Below are positions 58,876-64,000 of a stretch of 64,000 nucleotides of DNA, one piece after another (position 1 is the first letter of the stretch; each line of letters opens with the position of its first letter). This DNA comes from Bemisia tabaci. Lineage: Eukaryota > Arthropoda > Insecta > Hemiptera > Aleyrodidae. The translations under genes were made by a program, and so were the position numbers. The notes under the pieces were generated by a model that saw nothing but the letters and a program-made list of their open reading frames with translations, made no database searches and had not been told where the DNA came from. The stretch lies in NCBI RefSeq assembly GCF_918797505.1, contig NC_092798.1, forward strand, positions 11,359,501-11,423,500, in the 5' to 3' direction.

Positions 58876-61800
58876 TCACTGTCCGGCTTCCACACCGGGT
58901 CCTTTCAATTCTTCCTTTGTTTGACTCTGAAACGAAGCGGAGAAAGTGAAAAATGATATAATACTTTCACAAAAGTACATTAAAAAATGTAATTCTATTC
59001 ATAAAAACAACAGAAAAAGGACTAGTATTCAAAACATAGAAACTATCATTGTTTTCATAAAAATCGTGACAACGATTTCATTTTTTAGGTTTATTTTTAC
59101 CTGGCTAGGTAGTATTATCATCTATATTACAAGGGTTATGTAAATGTTATTAACACAACGTTAAATACACTGAGCTCTTTGATTGAGAGACAACTTTTGA
59201 TCTTTTAGTAATTTTTTTAAAACCCTTAATTTGCTTCCTTAAAGTTTCATGGTTCAGGTGTGGTGCATTTTTGATCATATAGCGCAAGAGAAAACTGGGA
59301 TGAAGAGTCAGGGTTATGCAAATTTCAGACTCTAGTTTTTCACTTAGGAAATTGCAATATTTTATCAATTCGGCCACTTTTCCCTGATGAAGAGCTTGTA
59401 GTATAAGTTACAACTTTTAGAGTGGCGCAGGACTCTTGAAATACATTCTTGGACTTCAATTAACTAATGAAAACAAAAAATTTTATTTACCACTTTAAAA
59501 ATTGGACCACTAAATCGGCAATTGAAACACAATTGCAGAAAGTAATATTTTTGTTTCTTTTCTGCTAAATTTGTCCCTCAGTCTTTGGAGTATAAGTCCT
59601 ACCCTTTAAGCATTTGAAGACTCGGGACCATATTCATAGTCATTCCTTAAACATCTGCTTTCCTTAGGAGGCCTCTATATTGCTTAAATTTTGATTGAGA
59701 AAGGTTTAAGGAAATCCTTAACACAGCATTATGAAAAGGACAATTGTCACAGAACTTAAGAGGAATGCATCAGTTTGAAATTAAAGATAGATCCTTACAA
59801 GAGATTACTATCATTTAAAACCGCAAAATATATGAGATACCAAAAAAAAAATACTGCAGATTTTGAAAACTTCAAGGCGTAGGTACCTACCTTAAAGTCT
59901 GTCAGTTTTTTCTCTTTCCGTACATTATAAAGGTTGCATTGGCAAATTTGTGTAATCCTTTGCAGCTTTTACAACATGGTTTTTCCGTATCATAGCTTTA
60001 ACATATTTAAAAATATGTAGCAATTTTAAAAATCTAGTGACAAAGGTACTCAGAAAAGTTTTATAACTGGAAGGCATCAAAAATCAGATGGTAATAACGG
60101 ATGAAATAAGTGTTTAATAATGTTGTACCTGCAATAAGAATTGCTGCCGCAATTCACAAGAGCACACAAGTTTGATAGAACTATGTAGAGCACCAACAAT
60201 TATTTGACTGACAAGTGGGATTTTGGAGGAATGAGTCTTTGATGGAAATTTAACAGCAGCACTAGTGTCGACCATAGCTTCGGCAATCTTGAAACATCCT
60301 TCTCCTAGAACTTGGTACACTTCAATGACAACACCATGCTGTAACACCATCAATTACATGATTTAATAGTGCATGAATGGAATTATTTCAGACAAGATGA
60401 AGTAGAAAAATGTTTGAAACTAGAGGCAGAAGTATAATTTTTGGTCCTAGGTTGTTTGATAATGACTCCTTGAGATCTGGTTTCTATGCAATAAAATTAG
60501 AGAAAATGAGTGTGGGTAATTAAAATTTTGGGGGATATTTTTTTTGGCCATTGATGGTAAAATATGTATAATCTATAATACCTATCAAACTTTCCATCTT
60601 ATTTGATTGACATGACGAATTATCTATTATTATTATTCCCTGGAACTTCCGGTTGTTGCTTTTCGCTTTTCAAAAAAATCCTCAGATCATTTCATACTTG
60701 ATATGATTATACTTATTGATTTTTATTTTTTAATCAGAAATAAATTATGAGCAGAGGTTTATTTACTTTTTAACTTATTTACATTTTCCACAGAAATCAT
60801 TTCCATCAACATAAAGAACAGTCTTCAGAAAACGAGCAAAGGTTTTAAAACGGCTGAATAAAATTTGTTTTATTATACATGTACTAGCTACATATACTAA
60901 CAGCAGACGAGAATAAATTAAAACAACTGATCATGTAAAACAAACTTTTAGCTGATAACTTAAAGTTCCTGAAAGATGAGCGGAAAAATTTTAAAATTTG
61001 ATTATTTCCCCTCCATCCTCTGTACAGATATTGCAACTGTTATGCATCATATTTTCTTTGGGAGACCGTTCAGCATTTCTGACTGAGAACACCACTGATT
61101 TTCCTTTGAGGAAAATTTTGGGGGAGATTTCACTTTTATAGTTCTGTAATGAAATTAATTTTTTGGGTCAATTTTGAAAAGGAATTAAATTGTGTTCCTT
61201 CTAGAAAACGGCAATATGTCTGTCCTTTCAGTTGCTATGCCCGCAAAACTGAAGAACATAGCAATGGGCGGCTCATTTTAACCAGCTCCAAAAGCTGTGC
61301 TAGCTAATGGTGATGGTCTTCCTGCTGTTGCTGTGTGTTGACTTAGTCATTATTCTGACAGCTTAAAGAAAACCAATAGGAAATGTATTTATTTAAACTT
61401 ACGGATAGTAGATACTTCAGAAATTCCTCGCTGCAATGCCCTTTGTAAATACAGGAACATGAAAAATTAAGATCACTGACAGGCTTCACTGGCGAATAAG
61501 CATATTCTTCTTGATCTAAAAAACCCCACGTCAAAAATAGCTGCGTTCTGCAGAAAAAAAAAATTCCTTATCACATGTGTGCAAAAAAACATTTAATTTG
61601 AGAAAAAGAAAGAAAAACATTGGCTTTACATCCAGTTCACATAAAATAAGTTTGAATGCTTTTGGACTGCCTTGGAAGATCTGCCGACTACAGTTGACTA
61701 TTGAGAATAAATACAAGAATCAAGATGTCAGATCCTCCATCTCACTCTTAAATTTCCAAACTTATATAGCATATACTCCACAAAAGGAGTGCAGCCTGTG

Positions 61801-63689
61801 GATTGATTATTGAATCTACATCAATTCGAGAAGACAAGACATGACCCTATCTTAACCATACAATAAAATGCATTTTGAAGTCTGCCGCTCTGAGCTTTCA
61901 ATAATCCGCCTGCTGTAAGACCGTCATTCAATAAGTGAATTTCATTTGCACATGGGCGCTATAATTCCTGCAAAGTTAAAAAATCAGAAAAATATTGTGT
62001 AAGGTATACAATTAAGCCAGCTTCTATACTTTTCGAGTCCAAGATATTTCAGAAGAACTGCTATCAGAGCAAACAGCATGATGTAACAAACCTCGAGTAG
62101 CAAAAAAAGATTTGGTAGAAGATGGCCATTTCTCATCACAAGAACAGGTGTTTTTTTTCACATTTTATCATCTTAGTTTCCCCTCAATTTCAAGAGGAAG
62201 AAAAATCAGTAAATTTGCATACTTACTTTGGAGTCAAAGTGTGACTGGATAGAACCAACTCATGAACGTAGAGCTCAAACTGACAGACGTCATTTTGCGC
62301 AATGAGGAACGGATTTTCTTCACTTTTACTATCAGAGACAACATGATTTGTTGACTCCAATTGCTTTGAGATTCCCACTGATGTTGCAGTGGCATTAAAT
62401 GTAGGATTTTCCATAAATTTGGCATCATCACTTTTTTGGACGACTTCATCTTCAAAGAAAAGAAAAATGCATTTGGATTATTATAGATTAGCACAGTTAA
62501 TTGAAAAAAAGCATTGTGAAGCCACTACCCTTATAGTTGTCTAATGGGCTATAGAACTTTTAATTTTACCCAGAAGAACTCTAAGAAAATGAGTTTTTCT
62601 AGACCCACTTCCTCTCTGCATGGGTGCAAAATTTCATAGATATCACTCCAAAAGAGCTGCTGTATCCACTGTTGAGTAATCCACAAGCAAGTGAGTTTTA
62701 ACTTCAAATAAAAGGTATCAGGGCACATTTCCCTTTTGAAATACTGCAGGACTCGTCATTATTAAGCCAAAAATCAACTGAAACTTAATACAGCAAATAA
62801 AGGGACTAAGATAAGGCATCAAATTGTCGAGTTACCGCTAAGTTTTGTTTTGATGCATGAATCAAAGAATACCTGTATTCGTTATTTCACCACACCAGGG
62901 AGGGGGGGGGGGATAGTTACGAAAATTCAGAAAAATTTATTTACTATTTGTTGCAAAGGGTGACTTTTCCTCCAAATAGTACATCAATAACACAGGTTTT
63001 TCAAGAACAGGCAAAATAATGTGAACGTCCATGAAAATTTCATGATGTCCTAATAAAAACGCAGAGTAAACATTGGTGGCCATTGTTCTCTAATCTCCTC
63101 ATTTTTAGAACAGTATATTCACCTTAATCTAGGAATTTGTCTGCTGCTTGTCTATCTGCCTAGAATTTGAGGAGAAAATTAGATTAGCTACATTTTGCAA
63201 GACCTCTTTTATTCAAAACTTAAAAAATCTTCAAACCTGCGATAACTAGGAAAATTGCTTAAGAATGAAAATCCTACCTTCTTCTATTAAACTAGTACTG
63301 CCATCTTTGACTCCTACAACAACCGTTACTTCCTTTTTATTCTCCGCTGCTCGTGATTTGTCAGGAAAATCTTGGGAGTCAGTTTGCTGTTCATGAGACC
63401 GAAGCGTTTTGGTAACTTGAAATTGTTCTATTTTGGCCAAATGCTCTTTTAGCATAACTTCCACTGCGCTGACGGAACCATCAATGTGAGTCTCTTCTCT
63501 CTCCTTGATCAGCTGTGATGAGAGTTTTTCAACCTGCAGACAAACAGTGCAAACATTTTGAACCATTTTAGGAGTAAAGTTCCAAAGACATGTATCTTCA
63601 TATGCCATGCAGCAAATTGACCAACAATTTAATTTTTTGGAGAGAAACCAACGATTATTTACCTTCAAAATTTGCAGAAATTTTTTTTG
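58876..63689 (-). CDS. RPGRIP1/RPGRIP1L-like C2-domain protein, 3' part
   Basis: Minus-strand exons, 5' to 3': 63689-63663 (tentative), 63533-63278, 62449-62227, 61547-61403, 60338-60129 and a tentative terminal exon 58926-58876; the middle joins keep frame. Translation gives a coiled-coil tail (VEKLSSQLIKEREE), an acidic linker, then a C2-type region. QFELYVHELVLSS, SPVKPVSDLNFS, EEFLKYLLS and HGVVIEVYQVLGEG follow the order of the RPGRIP1/RPGRIP1L C2 domain as I remember it (FEIH..., NFTSQY, FLQY, LEVHQ). These proteins sit at the ciliary transition zone; in insects that would mean sensory neurons and sperm. The 5' exons lie beyond 64,000. The 3' end is uncertain: LLQ may join SQTKEELKGPGV and stop at 58,876, or join an exon starting at 59,383. 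Confidence 0.6.
59150..59383 (-). other. Alternative 3' exon candidate of the RPGRIP1-like gene
   Basis: An acceptor-like CTTCATCAG precedes a frame starting GKVAELIKYCNFLSEKLESE, open for 77 codons to a stop, with an AATAAA about 60 bases on. It joins exon 60,338-60,129 in phase 0. I see no good internal donor, so it would have to be terminal and compete with the exon at 58,926. Confidence 0.3.
60339..63277 (-). other. Introns of the RPGRIP1-like gene
   Basis: The non-exon parts (60,339-61,402, 61,548-62,226 and 62,450-63,277) are AT-rich, with no repeat family that I can match to the rest of the window. A short G run lies near 62,900. Confidence 0.45.
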
Positions 63690-63894
63690 CTGTACGACAT
63701 TTGAACGACTTCAACTGCAACCAGTATAAACACATTTAACATTTCCTAATTTTCTCTTTTGCTATATTATTTTGACCATTCCTTGGAATTGCACCTCGAG
63801 TTGAAGCCACCGAGGTGAAGCTTATTTAGGTGAAACTGCCACTAGGTGCGTGACATGTCGCTGCTGTTAATTGTGATTAGTTGTGTGCAGTGAA

Positions 63895-64000
63895 ATGAGA
63901 GGAAAACGTTTAAAACGCAACAAGATAAAAAATCTTGGAACTCCATCAGTATCAACTCTAATTACCAACGCAAAAAGACTACTAATGAAAGAAAAATACC
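63895..64000 (+). CDS. Possible start of a basic protein, cut by window end
   Basis: ATG at 63,895 in a GTGAAATGAG context opens a frame of 35 codons with no stop before the window ends (MRGKRLKRNKIKNLGTPSVS, then TLITNAKRLLMKEKY). It is rich in Lys and Arg at the start, as in nuclear or nucleolar proteins, and the 100 bases before it are GC-richer than average. No domain can be named. It would lie opposite the 5' part of the RPGRIP1-like gene, so it may be chance. Confidence 0.25.
   Translation, partial: MRGKRLKRNKIKNLGTPSVSTLITNAKRLLMKEKY

Noticed and set aside
63534..63668. Start of the - strand gene at an internal Met in this stretch
   Set aside because: The stretch ends in a pyrimidine tract and TGCAG acceptor and reads as a short intron. 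The frame is open by chance.

Overview
The window looks like nuclear DNA of an insect. The genes are split by GT-AG introns, the intergenic sequence is AT-rich, and one gene has the domain plan of the arthropod egg-patterning protease Nudel. The exact order is an inference; a hemipteran, possibly a whitefly, is my best guess from the short inverted-repeat elements, and I cannot prove it without a search.

Layout: 1-6,695 is gene-poor flank with fold-back and terminal-inverted-repeat (TIR) elements and low-complexity tracts. 6,696-21,654 (+) is a complete 11-exon nudel-like gene of about 2,550 codons. 22,655-23,493 is a non-autonomous pogo/Tigger-like element. 24,265-27,953 (+) is a two-exon gene for a secreted helical protein that I do not recognise. 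29,243-55,028 (+) is a complete 13-exon peroxisomal acyl-CoA oxidase (ACOX1-like, 669 codons). Its 17-kb first intron holds at least ten families of small non-autonomous elements. 55,029-58,875 is convergent 3' flank with a long hairpin. 58,876-63,689 (-) is the 3' part of a C2-domain gene that resembles RPGRIP1/RPGRIP1L, a ciliary transition-zone protein. At the right edge a short basic reading frame opens on the + strand and runs off the window.

All exon joins given for nudel, the secreted gene and ACOX1 keep frame (summed CDS lengths 7,653, 792 and 2,010 nt). Two introns need GC rather than GT donors. The genes do not form a pathway: one belongs to eggshell and dorsoventral patterning, one to peroxisomal beta-oxidation and one to cilia. 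Their adjacency is ordinary eukaryotic linkage.

I found no bacterial-style system, CRISPR array, rRNA or convincing tRNA. The least explained items are the orphan secreted protein, the threefold LDLa-SRCR-protease repeat in nudel, paired fold-back elements sharing only their ends, and a 38-bp unit shared between two different element families.
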